This document shows positions 41,868-50,795 of a DNA stretch of 64,000 nucleotides, piece after piece (positions within the stretch are counted from its first letter, which is position 1; the number at the start of each line of letters is the position of its first letter). Source of the DNA: Stutzerimonas stutzeri KOS6 (GTDB lineage Bacteria > Pseudomonadota > Gammaproteobacteria > Pseudomonadales > Pseudomonadaceae); contig NZ_KK020676.1 of the NCBI RefSeq assembly GCF_000307775.2, forward strand, positions 593,254 to 657,253, given 5' to 3'. The notes beneath the pieces are model-generated. The model was given only the letters and a program-made list of their open reading frames with translations, did not search any database and had not been told where the DNA came from. The translations under genes were made by a program, and so were the position numbers.

Positions 41868-42482
41868 TCAGCCCTTGCGCCAGACGCTGGCAAGCCACGG
41901 TTGTTGCGCGCGCGGCAGCCCGGCCGGACGGTAGTAATGCTCGAGCTCGCTGAAGCCGGCAGCCAGTAGCAGCCTGCGCCAGGTCGGCCAGTCGTACCAG
42001 ACACCGTAGCGATCACCGCTCCAGCCCTCCTCGTTGCGGCCGCGCGGATTGGAGCAGAACAGCACGCCTTCGGACCTCAGGGTCTGGTGCAACTGCGAAA
42101 GCACGCTCGGCAGCTCCGCACTCGGGACATGGAACAGCACCGCGTTGGCGAAAACGCCATCGAACGAGCCATGGGGAAGGTCCAGTTGCAGCAGATCCTG
42201 TTGCCAGACCTCGCAGCCGCTGTCGACACGGGCCATCTCGACGAAGGCCGCGTTGCCGTCCAGGCCGACGGCGACATGCCCGCGTGCCGTGAATGCCTTG
42301 AGATCGCGCCCCGGCCCGCAGCCAAGATCGAGGATACGCAGCGGCGCACGCGCCCGGATGTGACGCACCAGGGCCTCGATATTCTGACTGACGTCGTGCT
42401 CGCGCGTGCCCTCACGAAAGGCCTCCGCGTTGAGGCGGTAATAGTCGAGAGTACGCTGCGCCGCGTCGTGCGGATCGCTCAT
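41868..42482 (-). CDS. Class I SAM-dependent methyltransferase
   Basis: A 204-residue methyltransferase. The SAM site is LRILDLGCGPGRDLKAF (about 48-64); acidic motif II is VAVGLDGNAAFVEMAR, and motif IV is GSFDGVFANAVLFHVP. The length and pattern fit the type 11 methyltransferase fold. The substrate cannot be predicted. ATG 42482 follows AGGAG with six-base spacing; a slightly earlier ATG at 42497 is not favoured. It diverges from the lone receiver gene at 42747. Confidence 0.85.
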   Translation of the reverse strand: MSDPHDAAQRTLDYYRLNAEAFREGTREHDVSQNIEALVRHIRARAPLRILDLGCGPGRDLKAFTARGHVAVGLDGNAAFVEMARVDSGCEVWQQDLLQLDLPHGSFDGVFANAVLFHVPSAELPSVLSQLHQTLRSEGVLFCSNPRGRNEEGWSGDRYGVWYDWPTWRRLLLAAGFSELEHYYRPAGLPRAQQPWLASVWRKG

Positions 42483-42746
42483 GGTCTGCTCCTGCAATGG
42501 ATGATATGCGCCACCCTAGCGTGGCCTCGAGCCGACAACCAGGGCTACCTCCGGCCAAGGCCAGCATTGAGCGCTGCGCGAAAAACGCCGAGGATGAGCA
42601 CAACGTGCGCCAGCGCACGCCGCTGACCCAGGCGTCGACCGTCCAGCCGCAGGACTGAAACTTGCAGCACGTAACATGTCGAAACCCTGTCTGGCTCCTT
42701 GCCACGGGCGGGGCATGCAGCACGTATCGGAACATCGAGACCCATC

Positions 42747-43127
42747 ATGAACCAAGCTCTGCCGAAAATCGTACTGCTCGTCGAGGACGAGCCGCATATC
42801 CTCAGCCTGCTCTCGGACTATCTGGCCAGTGAAGGCTATCAGGTGCTGGAAGCGGACAGTGCGCCCAAGGCCTTCGAAATACTGGCGAGCAAGCCCCGTC
42901 TGGACCTGCTGGTGACGGACTTTCGCCTGCCGGGCAATGTATCGGGAGTGATGATCGCCGAGCCAGCGCTCAAGTTGCGCCCTGATCTCAAGATAATCTT
43001 CATCAGTGGCTACCCGATCGAGATCTTCGAGTCCGGCAGTGCCATTGCCCGCTCGGCACCGGTACTGGCCAAGCCCTTCGCGCTGGATACGCTGCGCAGC
43101 CAGATCCAGCAGTTGCTCGCCAGCTGA
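42747..43127 (+). CDS. Stand-alone response regulator receiver protein
   Basis: A 126-residue single receiver domain with an acidic pair in LLVEDEPHI, phospho-acceptor Asp58 (LLVTDFRLPG), a switch residue in IFISGYP and the conserved Lys in LAKPFALDTL. There is no output domain, so it acts by protein contact or as a phosphate relay, as receivers downstream of hybrid kinases do. The partner kinase is not adjacent. ATG 42747 was chosen at the usual distance before the receiver; the ribosome site is poor (GAGA). The gene ends at a bidirectional terminator. Confidence 0.85.
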   Translation: MNQALPKIVLLVEDEPHILSLLSDYLASEGYQVLEADSAPKAFEILASKPRLDLLVTDFRLPGNVSGVMIAEPALKLRPDLKIIFISGYPIEIFESGSAIARSAPVLAKPFALDTLRSQIQQLLAS

Positions 43128-43147
43128 GCGACGTTGGCGCGATAACG

Positions 43148-43175
43148 AAAAAGCCCGCTTTGCAGCGGGCTTTTT
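43148..43175. terminator. Bidirectional terminator between receiver gene and fba
   Basis: AGCCCGCT and AGCGGGCT form an 8-bp stem flanked by five A residues on the left and five T residues on the right, so it can serve both convergent genes. Confidence 0.92.
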
Positions 43176-43189
43176 CATGGCTGGACGGA

Positions 43190-44254
43190 TCAGTTGATCT
43201 TCGGATCCAGTTCGCCGCTGGCGTAGCGCTGGAACATGCCTTCCAGCGAGATCGGCTTGATCTTGCTGGCATTGCCGGCGGTACCGAAGGCTTCGTAGCG
43301 GGCGATGCAGATGTCGCGCATGGCGGCGACGGTCTTGGCGAAGTACTTGCGCGGGTCGAATTCGCTGGGGTTCTTCGCCAGGAACTCGCGGATCGCGCCG
43401 GTGGAAGCCAGACGCAGGTCGGTGTCGATGTTGACCTTGCGCACGCCGTACTTGATGCCCTCGACGATTTCTTCGACCGGCACGCCGTAGGTCTCGCCGA
43501 TCTCGCCACCGTACTGATTGATGATCTTCAGCCACTCCTGCGGAACCGAGGAGGAGCCGTGCATCACCAGGTGGGTGTCGGGAATGCGCGCATGGATTTC
43601 CTTGATGCGCTGGATCGACAGGGTGTCGCCGGTCGGCGGCTTGGTGAACTTGTAGGCGCCGTGGCTGGTACCGATGGCGATGGCCAGGGCGTCGACCTTG
43701 GTCTTGGCGACGAAATCGGCGGCCTCTTCCGGATCGGTCAGCAGCTGGCTGTGATCGAGCACGCCTTCGGCGCCGACGCCGTCTTCCTCACCGGCCATGC
43801 CGGTTTCCAGGCTACCCAGGCAACCCAGCTCGCCCTCCACGGACACGCCGCAGGCGTGGGCGAAGGCCACCGTCTGCTGCGTCACGCGGACGTTGTAGTC
43901 GTAGTCGGCCGGGGTCTTGCCGTCTTCCTTCAGCGAACCGTCCATCATTACCGATGAGAAGCCCAGCTGGATCGAGCGCTGGCAGACGTCCGGACTGGTG
44001 CCGTGATCCTGGTGCATGCACACCGGGATATGCGGGAATTCTTCGATCGCCGCCAGGATCAGATGACGCAGGAACGGTGCACCGGCGTATTTGCGCGCAC
44101 CGGCGGAAGCCTGGACGATCACCGGGGAATCGGTCTTGTCGGCCGCTTCCATGATGGCGCGCATCTGCTCGAGGTTGTTGACGTTGAAGGCCGGCACGCC
44201 GTAGCCGAATTCGGCAGCGTGGTCGAGCATCTGGCGCATGCTGATGAGTGCCAT
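43190..44254 (-). CDS. fba: Fructose-bisphosphate aldolase, class II
   Basis: A 354-residue zinc-dependent aldolase that interconverts fructose 1,6-bisphosphate with the two triose phosphates. Landmarks are [19 protein letters not shown], the zinc site [35 protein letters not shown], and [10 protein letters not shown]. The length and the [20 protein letters not shown] end fit the 354-residue class IIB subtype. ATG 44254 follows AAAGGAAAAC. Upstream on the same strand are mliC, a lipoprotein, pgk, epd and tkt. Confidence 0.96.
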   Translation of the reverse strand: MALISMRQMLDHAAEFGYGVPAFNVNNLEQMRAIMEAADKTDSPVIVQASAGARKYAGAPFLRHLILAAIEEFPHIPVCMHQDHGTSPDVCQRSIQLGFSSVMMDGSLKEDGKTPADYDYNVRVTQQTVAFAHACGVSVEGELGCLGSLETGMAGEEDGVGAEGVLDHSQLLTDPEEAADFVAKTKVDALAIAIGTSHGAYKFTKPPTGDTLSIQRIKEIHARIPDTHLVMHGSSSVPQEWLKIINQYGGEIGETYGVPVEEIVEGIKYGVRKVNIDTDLRLASTGAIREFLAKNPSEFDPRKYFAKTVAAMRDICIARYEAFGTAGNASKIKPISLEGMFQRYASGELDPKIN

Positions 44255-44433
44255 GTTTTCCTTTCTCCCGGTCTGGGTCGTTTGATCGTGTAGAGCCTGC
44301 CGCAGTGGCCGGCGCTGTTCAAGCGCCGCACGCTGGGCGCGGCATTGTAGTGGCGGGCGCGACAAATGCCAGCGTCCCGCCGGCTTTCAACCGAATGCCT
44401 CGCAGCGGCGAAGCAGTTATAACTCGTGTCTCG

Positions 44434-44769
44434 CTAGATACTGATGAGCGACGCACTGCAGCCGTGGGCCAGTACCTGGTCATCGGCGACGCGGTACACC
44501 AACGCTTCGTTGCCCTTGTCATGGAAGGCGAGCACGCCATCGCTATAGAAAGTGCCACGCGTGGCAGGTTCCTTGTGCAGCGTATGAATGCGCTCGTCAT
44601 TGCCGACCTTCAGGTCGATGACGGTGCGCCGGTCATCGGCGTAGCGCCAGGCGATGGTCTGCTGGCCCTGGCATTTCCAGCGAACGAAAGGCGCGTCCGG
44701 GCCGGATTGCCAATGTCCGCAACCGCCAAGCAGCACCGCAGCAAGCAGCATGGACAGGCCTTTGTTCAT
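44434..44769 (-). CDS. mliC: MliC-type lysozyme inhibitor lipoprotein
   Basis: A 111-residue predicted lipoprotein with lipobox LLGGC (Cys about 17) and a mature domain VRWKCQGQQTIAWRYADDRR to the Cys near the end (AHGCSAS). The two cysteines and the overall pattern match the MliC/PliC inhibitors of C-type lysozyme, which protect peptidoglycan from host or predator lysozyme. ATG 44769 lies behind a purine-rich GGAGAAGGA. It sits among central-carbon genes, next to another small lipoprotein 23 bases upstream. Confidence 0.78.
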   Translation of the reverse strand: MNKGLSMLLAAVLLGGCGHWQSGPDAPFVRWKCQGQQTIAWRYADDRRTVIDLKVGNDERIHTLHKEPATRGTFYSDGVLAFHDKGNEALVYRVADDQVLAHGCSASLISI

Positions 44770-44792
44770 TCCTTCTCCTTGGCAGACGGTGA

Positions 44793-44987
44793 TCAGGGGC
44801 AATCCTGCAGGCCGCCTTGCGTAGTGATGGTCGGGTCACCCGTGGCCTGCATTTCGACACGCTGGTCATGCTCGGCAGTCGGGCCGAGGACAGGCGGTGG
44901 CTCGAGTACCTGGCAGGCGCTATCCGGTGAATTCCCGGCGCAACCGGCCAACCCCAGGCAGCAAGCAGCAACAACGGCATATCGCAT
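44793..44987 (-). CDS. Small lipoprotein, unknown function
   Basis: A 64-residue predicted lipoprotein. A short signal peptide (MRYAVVAACCLGLAGC) has lipobox LAGC, followed by a hydrophilic segment with two more cysteines (SACQVLEPP and the terminal LQDCP) that could pair. ATG 44987 is preceded by AAAGGGGATGC. It is 23 bases upstream of mliC and on the same strand, so the two are likely one transcript. No family was recognised. Confidence 0.68.
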   Translation of the reverse strand: MRYAVVAACCLGLAGCAGNSPDSACQVLEPPPVLGPTAEHDQRVEMQATGDPTITTQGGLQDCP

Positions 44988-45056
44988 GGTGCATCCCCTT
45001 TCCTTGTTCCAGATAGAACAAAGACCACGGTGAGCCGCGGGGGTTGCTCCATGCAC

Positions 45057-45084
45057 TGCCGGCCCGGCATATCCCGGGCCGGCA
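45057..45084 (-). terminator. Strong GC hairpin after pgk
   Basis: An 11-bp perfect stem, TGCCGGCCCGG / CCGGGCCGGCA, surrounds a six-base loop, 38 bases downstream of the pgk stop. A second smaller hairpin (GCGAGG / CCTCGC, 45095-45112) lies between. Neither has a T tract, so they may stabilise the mRNA end or slow polymerase rather than terminate. Confidence 0.45.
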
Positions 45085-45121
45085 GGCGAGCGGCGCGAGG
45101 CGTTCACCTCGCCCGCGAAGT

Positions 45122-46282
45122 TCAGCCGGCGCGCTGTTCCAGCACCTCGACCGCCGGCAGCACCTTGCCTTCGACGAACTCGAGGAAAGCGCCACCACCG
45201 GTGGAAATATAGGAGATCTGTTCGGCCACACCATACTTGTCGATGGCCGCCAGGGTGTCGCCACCGCCAGCGATGGAGAAGGCCGGACTCTGCGCGATGG
45301 CCTGGGCCAGCACCTTGGTGCCGTTGCCGAACTGATCGAACTCGAACACACCCACCGGGCCGTTCCAGAGGATGGTCTGCGAGGCCTTGAGCATTTCGCC
45401 GAACATGGCGGCGGTCTTCGGCCCGATGTCCAGGATCATGTCATCGTCGGCAACGTCGGCAACGTCCTTGACCGTGGCCTCGGCGCTTTCGGCGAATTCC
45501 TTGGCAACCACCACGTCGACCGGCAGCGGTACGGCGACCTTGGCGGCGATGGCCTTGGCTGTGTCGAGCAGATCGGCCTCGTGCAGCGACTTGCCGACCT
45601 TGTAGCCGGCCGCGGCGAGGAAGGTGTTGGCGATACCGCCGCCGACGATCAGTTGGTCGCAGATGTCTGCCAGCGAAGTCAGTACGTCGAGCTTGGTCGA
45701 TACCTTGGAGCCGGCGACGATGGCCACCATCGGCCGAGCCGGCTTGTCCAGGGCCTTGCCCAGCGCTTCCAGCTCGGCCGCCAGCAGCGGGCCGGCGCAG
45801 GCGACCTTGGCGAACTTGGCCACGCCATGGGTCGAGCCCTGGGCGCGGTGCGCGGTGCCGAAGGCGTCCATGACGAAAACGTCGCACAGCGCGGCGTATT
45901 TCTGCGCCAGCTCGTCGGTGTTCTTTTTCTCGCCCTTGTTGAAGCGTACGTTCTCCAGCAACACCAGCTCACCCGGCTGCACTTCGACGCCTTCGAGGTA
46001 GTCCTTGATCAGCGGCACGTCGCGGCCGAGCGCTTTGGACAGGTAGTCGGCGACCGGCTTGAGGCTGTCTTCCTCGCTGTAGACGCCCTCTTCCGGGCGG
46101 CCCAGGTGCGAGCAGACCAGCACCGCCGCGCCCTTCTCCAGGGCCAGCTTGATGGTCGGCAACGAGGCCAGGATGCGTGCATCGCTCTTCACCGCGCCAT
46201 CCTTCACCGGCACGTTGAGGTCCTCGCGGATCAGCACGCGCTTACCCTGGAGGTCGAGATCGGTCATCTTCAAAACGGTCAT
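45122..46282 (-). CDS. pgk: Phosphoglycerate kinase
   Basis: A 386-residue glycolytic/gluconeogenic enzyme. The N-terminal domain has [27 protein letters not shown] and [13 protein letters not shown]; the C-terminal domain has [38 protein letters not shown] and the terminal [14 protein letters not shown]. The length is typical. ATG 46282 is preceded by AAGGAAGACCAAC. It is 49 bases downstream of epd on the same strand, the usual epd-pgk order. Confidence 0.97.
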   Translation of the reverse strand: MTVLKMTDLDLQGKRVLIREDLNVPVKDGAVKSDARILASLPTIKLALEKGAAVLVCSHLGRPEEGVYSEEDSLKPVADYLSKALGRDVPLIKDYLEGVEVQPGELVLLENVRFNKGEKKNTDELAQKYAALCDVFVMDAFGTAHRAQGSTHGVAKFAKVACAGPLLAAELEALGKALDKPARPMVAIVAGSKVSTKLDVLTSLADICDQLIVGGGIANTFLAAAGYKVGKSLHEADLLDTAKAIAAKVAVPLPVDVVVAKEFAESAEATVKDVADVADDDMILDIGPKTAAMFGEMLKASQTILWNGPVGVFEFDQFGNGTKVLAQAIAQSPAFSIAGGGDTLAAIDKYGVAEQISYISTGGGAFLEFVEGKVLPAVEVLEQRAG

Positions 46283-46331
46283 GTTGGTCTTCCTTAAGGT
46301 CGAGAAGCAGCGATGTTCCAGGCGCGGCACG

Positions 46332-47375
46332 CTAGCGATGAGCCACGCGCAAATAATGGTCGGTGACGTCGAGCATGCGGTTGGCAAAACCCCATTCGTT
46401 GTCGAACCAGGCCAGCAGGTTCACCAGGCGCGGACCGGACGCCCGCGTCAGGCTGCCATCGACGATCGCCGAATGCGGATCGTGATTGAAATCGCAGCTG
46501 GCATGGGGCAGCTCGGTATACGCCAGCAAGCCCTGCAGGGGCCCGCTTTCGGCGGCTTCGCGCAGCACCCGGTTGATCGTTCGCGCATCGGTATCGCAGG
46601 CGGTCTGCAGCGTGATATCCAGGCAGGACACGTTCACCGTGGGCACCCGCACCGCTTTGGCCTGAATCCGCCCGGAGAGTTCCGGGAGCAGGCGTTCGAT
46701 GCCACGCGCCAGCCCCGTGGACACCGGAATCACCGACTGGAAGGCCGAACGCGTGCGACGCAGATCCTCATGGTGATAGGCGTCGATCACCGGCTGGTCG
46801 TTCATTGCCGAGTGAATGGTGGTGATCGAGGCGTACTCGATACCCACCGCATCGTTGAGCAGCTTGAGCAATGGCACGCCACAGTTGGTAGTGCAGGATG
46901 CGTTGGAGACCAGCCGCTCGGCGCCGCTCAGTTGCTGCTGGTTGATGCCCATCACCACCGTGGCGTCGACATCGGCGGCACTGGCCATCGGCTGGGAAAA
47001 CAGCACCCGCGGCACGCCTGCCGCGAGAAAGCGCTCGCCATCGGCACGGCTGGTGTAGGCGCCGGAACATTCCAGCACCAGATCGACATCCAGCGCACGC
47101 CAGTCGACCGCTTCTGGCGTCGACTCGCGCAACACCTTCACGCAGTGCCCGTTGAGATGCAGGCAGTCGCCATCCACGCTCACCTCGCCGGGAAAGCGAC
47201 CGTGGGTGGAGTCGAAACGGGTGAGGTATTCCAGGCTGGCCATGTCGGCCAGATCGTTGAGGGCAACGAACTGAAAGTCGAAGGCTGCGCCGCGCTCATA
47301 GAAGGCACGCAGCACGCAACGGCCGATGCGGCCGTAGCCATTGAGGGCGACGCGATAGGGACGGGCGTTGGCCAT
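46332..47375 (-). CDS. epd: D-erythrose-4-phosphate dehydrogenase
   Basis: A 347-residue enzyme of the GAPDH superfamily that oxidises erythrose 4-phosphate to 4-phosphoerythronate for pyridoxal phosphate synthesis. The NAD site is [20 protein letters not shown], and the catalytic Cys is in [17 protein letters not shown]. The His-containing segment is [20 protein letters not shown], characteristic of Epd rather than GapA. The tkt-epd-pgk order supports Epd, and a dual GAPDH role remains possible. ATG 47375 lacks a close Shine-Dalgarno (AGGA is about 12 bases away). Confidence 0.9.
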   Translation of the reverse strand: MANARPYRVALNGYGRIGRCVLRAFYERGAAFDFQFVALNDLADMASLEYLTRFDSTHGRFPGEVSVDGDCLHLNGHCVKVLRESTPEAVDWRALDVDLVLECSGAYTSRADGERFLAAGVPRVLFSQPMASAADVDATVVMGINQQQLSGAERLVSNASCTTNCGVPLLKLLNDAVGIEYASITTIHSAMNDQPVIDAYHHEDLRRTRSAFQSVIPVSTGLARGIERLLPELSGRIQAKAVRVPTVNVSCLDITLQTACDTDARTINRVLREAAESGPLQGLLAYTELPHASCDFNHDPHSAIVDGSLTRASGPRLVNLLAWFDNEWGFANRMLDVTDHYLRVAHR

Positions 47376-47419
47376 GGGATTCGTCGGTCCTGGCGGTGGA
47401 AAACCGCTGCGCGGGTTTT

Positions 47420-47471
47420 CCACCCTACGCAAGGTGGCGTGACGTAGGGTGGATGACCGCAGTCATCCACC
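47420..47471. repeat. REP-like double palindrome between tkt and epd
   Basis: CCACCCTACG (47420-47429) pairs with CGTAGGGTGG (47443-47452). An overlapping second hairpin, GGTGGATGAC / GTCATCCACC with loop CGCA, spans 47448-47471. Similar CCACCCTACG elements are dispersed in P. stutzeri-group genomes as I recall them; copy number was not checked. Confidence 0.6.
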
Positions 47472-47482
47472 GCCGCTCGATT

Positions 47483-49480
47483 TCAGTCTTCCAGCAGCTC
47501 TTCGGCCACCGCGAGGATGTTGTCGACGGTGAAGCCGAACTCCTCGAACAGCTGGCCGGCCGGAGCCGACTCGCCGTAGCTGGTCATGCCGATGATGCGC
47601 CCGTCGAGACCGACGTACTTGTACCAGTAGTCCGCGTGCGCCGCCTCGATGGCGATGCGTGCACCGACTTCCACCGGCAGCACCTGCTGACGATAGGCCG
47701 CGTCCTGGGCGTCGAACACGCTGGTGCACGGCATCGAGACGACGCGCACCTTGCGGCCCTGCTCGGTCAGCTTGTCGGCGGCCTGCACCGCCAGGCTGAC
47801 TTCCGAACCGGTGGCGATGAGGATCAACTCCGGCTCGCCGGCGCAGTTCTTCAGGATGTAACCACCGCGGGCGATGGCCGCTTCGGTTTCGTTGTCACGC
47901 ACGTGGAACGGCAGGTTCTGGCGCGAGAAGATCAGCGCGCTCGGGCCGTCCTTGCGCTCGACCGCGTGCTTCCAGGCCACCGCCGATTCGACGGTGTCGG
48001 CCGGGCGCCAGGTGTCCAGGTTCGGCGTGGTGCGCAGGCTGGTCAGTTGCTCGATCGGCTGGTGGGTCGGACCGTCTTCGCCCAGACCGATGGAGTCGTG
48101 GGTGAACACATAGAGCACCCGCTGCTTCATCAGCGCGGACATGCGCACGGCATTACGGGCGTATTCCATGAACATCAGGAAGGTGGCGCCGTAGGGGATC
48201 AGGCCGCCGTGCAGGGCGATGCCGTTCATGATCGCGGCCATGCCGAACTCGCGCACGCCGTAGTACATGTAGTTGCCCGAAGCATCCTCGGCCACCACCG
48301 GCTTGCAACCCTTCCACAGGGTCAGGTTGGAGCCGGCGAGGTCAGCCGAACCGCCGAGCAGTTCCGGCAGCAGCGGGCCGAAGGCATTCAGGCAGTTCTG
48401 GCTGGCCTTGCGGCTGGCGATGGTCTCGCCCTTGCTGGCGACTTCACGGATGAACGCGCTGGCCTTCTCGGCGAAGTCGGCCGGCAGCTCGCCCGCCATA
48501 CGCCGCTTGAACTCGGCGGCCAGGGCCGGGAATTCGGCCTCGTAGGCGGCGAAGCGCTTGTTCCACTCGTTCTCGGCGTCGGCGCCTTTCTGCTTGGCAT
48601 CCCACTCGGCGTAGATCTCGGCCGGGATTTCGAAGGGGCCATGCTTCCAGCCCAGTGCTTCGCGGGTCAGGGCGATCTCGGCATCGCCCAGGGCGGCACC
48701 GTGGGATTCTTCCTTGCCCTGCTTGTTCGGCGAGCCGAAGCCGATGATGGTCTTGCAACAGATCAGCGTCGGCCGGTCGCTCTTGCGCGCGGTCTCGATG
48801 GCCATCTGGATCTCGTCGGCGTCATGCCCGTCGACATTGCGGATCACCTGCCAGTTATAGGCCTCGAAGCGGCGCGGGGTGTCGTCGGTGAACCAGCCGT
48901 GCACTTCGCCATCGATGGAGATGCCGTTGTCGTCGTAGAAGGCGATCAGCTTGTTCAGGCCCAGGGTGCCGGCCAGCGAGCAGACTTCGTGGCTGATGCC
49001 TTCCATCATGCAGCCGTCGCCGAGGAACACGTAGGTGTTGTGGTCGACGATGCTGTGACCGGGGCGGTTGAACTGCGCCGCCATGACCTTCTCGGCCACG
49101 GCGAAACCAACGGCGTTGGCCAGGCCCTGGCCCAGCGGCCCGGTGGTGGTCTCGACGCCGGCGGTGTAGCCGAACTCCGGGTGGCCCGGGGTCTTGCTGT
49201 GCAACTGGCGGAAATTCTTCAGGTCATCGATGGACAGGTCGTAGCCGGTCAGATGCAACAGCGAGTAGATCAGCATCGAGCCGTGGCCGTTGGACAGCAC
49301 GAAACGGTCGCGGTCGGCCCATTGCGGGTTGGTCGGGCTGTGCTTGAGGTGGTCGCGCCAGAGCACTTCGGCGATGTCCGCCATGCCCATGGGGGCACCC
49401 GGGTGGCCGCTGTTGGCTTTCTGCACGGCATCCATGCTGAGTGCGCGGATGGCATTGGCTCGCTCACGACGGCTGGGCAT
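47483..49480 (-). CDS. tktA: Transketolase
   Basis: A 665-residue thiamine-diphosphate enzyme of the pentose phosphate pathway that moves two-carbon ketol units. Visible are [61 protein letters not shown], and the ThDP-linked [17 protein letters not shown] and [20 protein letters not shown]. The C-terminal domain ends [17 protein letters not shown] 49480 follows AGGAG with a seven-base spacer. It diverges from the metK-regulator operon across a 298-base gap. Confidence 0.97.
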   Translation of the reverse strand: MPSRRERANAIRALSMDAVQKANSGHPGAPMGMADIAEVLWRDHLKHSPTNPQWADRDRFVLSNGHGSMLIYSLLHLTGYDLSIDDLKNFRQLHSKTPGHPEFGYTAGVETTTGPLGQGLANAVGFAVAEKVMAAQFNRPGHSIVDHNTYVFLGDGCMMEGISHEVCSLAGTLGLNKLIAFYDDNGISIDGEVHGWFTDDTPRRFEAYNWQVIRNVDGHDADEIQMAIETARKSDRPTLICCKTIIGFGSPNKQGKEESHGAALGDAEIALTREALGWKHGPFEIPAEIYAEWDAKQKGADAENEWNKRFAAYEAEFPALAAEFKRRMAGELPADFAEKASAFIREVASKGETIASRKASQNCLNAFGPLLPELLGGSADLAGSNLTLWKGCKPVVAEDASGNYMYYGVREFGMAAIMNGIALHGGLIPYGATFLMFMEYARNAVRMSALMKQRVLYVFTHDSIGLGEDGPTHQPIEQLTSLRTTPNLDTWRPADTVESAVAWKHAVERKDGPSALIFSRQNLPFHVRDNETEAAIARGGYILKNCAGEPELILIATGSEVSLAVQAADKLTEQGRKVRVVSMPCTSVFDAQDAAYRQQVLPVEVGARIAIEAAHADYWYKYVGLDGRIIGMTSYGESAPAGQLFEEFGFTVDNILAVAEELLED

Positions 49481-49704
49481 CGCTGATCTCCTGCGGGGGT
49501 GTACGTAGAAAAAGGCGGCCATTTTCCCCTACCGAGGGTGGCCGGGGCAATGACTGAATGCCCCGGCACGCGCCGTCAATCCGCCAGCTCGACGCCCTGC
49601 CCGGCCAGCCGACAGACGCTCGATTCGTTATCCCCACGGGCCAGACCGGCAATTGCCGTCGCAGGGCGCAGCCGTCGCTGCCTGCCGGGACAGTCCGATT
49701 GGTG

Positions 49705-49746
49705 CAGCAAGGCCAATATCAAAACATTTTGATATTGGCCTTGCTG
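49705..49746. promoter_or_regulatory. Perfect 42-bp palindrome, likely operator of the metK operon
   Basis: Two exactly complementary 20-base arms (49705-49724 and 49727-49746) flank a central CA. The core reads CCAATATCAAAA / TTTTGATATTGG. Its right end coincides with a candidate -35 box (TTGCTG, 49741-49746), so a bound dimer would block RNA polymerase. It lies 32 bases before an ArsR-family regulator gene and is the natural candidate for autoregulation. The rest of the tkt-side gap (49481-49704) shows no gene. Confidence 0.8.
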
Positions 49747-49769
49747 TACGAAAAGTGACCGACTAGACT
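49741..49769 (+). promoter_or_regulatory. Candidate sigma-70 promoter of the arsR-type/metK operon
   Basis: TTGCTG (49741-49746) and TAGACT (49764-49769) are 17 bases apart. Transcription would begin near 49776, almost at the ATG of the regulator (49779), and no Shine-Dalgarno is visible. The message may therefore be leaderless or nearly so. Confidence 0.45.
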
Positions 49770-49778
49770 GCGCACCTT

Positions 49779-50780
49779 ATGAGCCTGCGCATTTCCCAGA
49801 TCCGTTACGACGCCAGCGAGCAGCTCGCCGTTCTGTGCAAGGCCGGCGGGGATGCGCTGCGCCTGAACGTGCTGCGCGTACTGGCCAGCGATTCGTTCGG
49901 CGTACTGGAGCTGGCACAGATTTTCGCCATCGGCCAGTCGGGAATGAGCCATCATCTCAAGGTGCTGACTCAGGCCGGCCTGCTGGCGACGCGCCGGGAA
50001 GGCAACGCGGTGTTCTACCGACGCAGCCTGCCACAGGTGGACAGCCTGGGCGGCAAACTGCACGCGGCACTGCTCGACGAGGCCGACCGGCTGGAGCTGC
50101 CACGCGAGATCGAGGCCCGTATCGCCGCCGTGCACGCCCAGCGCAGCGCCGCCAGCGAGGATTTCTTCGCGCGCATGGCCGGTAGCTTCCAGGCTCGCCA
50201 GGACCTGATCGCCGGCCTGCCGCAGTATCGCGACAGCGTGCTGGCCCTGCTCGATGCGCTGAGTTTCGACGGCGCCGCCACCGCGCTGGAGGTCGGCCCC
50301 GGCGACGGCAGCTTCCTGCCGGAACTGGCCCGGCGTTTCGCCCGGGTGGTGGCGCTGGACAACAGTCCGGCGATGCTCGAGCTGGCGCGTATCCGCTGTG
50401 AAGAAGCGGGGCTTGGCAATGTCGAGCTGAAGCTCGCCGACGCGCTGCATGACGACTGCTTGCCGGCCGACTGCGTGGTGCTGAACATGGTGCTGCATCA
50501 CCTGGCGGCGCCGGGCGAGGCGATGAAACAGCTGGCACGGCTGGTGAAAACGGGCGGCAGCCTGCTGATCACCGAGTTGTGCAGCCACAACCAGAGTTGG
50601 GCCAGGGAGGCCTGCGGCGACCTTTGGTTGGGCTTCGAACAGGACGATCTGGCCCGTTGGGCCGATGCCGCGGGGCTCACGCCCGGCGAGAGCCTCTACA
50701 TTGGCTTGAAGAACGGTTTTCAGATCCAGGCCCGGTACTTTTCCCGGTCCGTCCCTGACGACCGACTCACCCACCGGTAA
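49779..50780 (+). CDS. ArsR-family regulator fused to a SAM-dependent methyltransferase domain
   Basis: A 333-residue fusion. Residues about 15-95 are a winged helix of the ArsR/SmtB type (ELAQIFAIGQSGMSHHLKVLTQAGLLATRREGNAVFYRR in two parts), lacking the metal-binding Cys motif of true metal sensors. Residues about 140-320 are a class I methyltransferase fold with ATALEVGPGDGSFLPELA and VVALDNSPAMLELAR. It lies directly upstream of metK (15-base gap) and matches the arrangement of regulators proposed to sense SAM or SAH (SahR-like). The methyltransferase fold probably acts as the ligand sensor. The palindrome at 49705-49746 is its likely site. Catalysis is not shown. Confidence 0.85.
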   Translation: MSLRISQIRYDASEQLAVLCKAGGDALRLNVLRVLASDSFGVLELAQIFAIGQSGMSHHLKVLTQAGLLATRREGNAVFYRRSLPQVDSLGGKLHAALLDEADRLELPREIEARIAAVHAQRSAASEDFFARMAGSFQARQDLIAGLPQYRDSVLALLDALSFDGAATALEVGPGDGSFLPELARRFARVVALDNSPAMLELARIRCEEAGLGNVELKLADALHDDCLPADCVVLNMVLHHLAAPGEAMKQLARLVKTGGSLLITELCSHNQSWAREACGDLWLGFEQDDLARWADAAGLTPGESLYIGLKNGFQIQARYFSRSVPDDRLTHR

Positions 50781-50795
50781 TTAGGAAACCGATAG

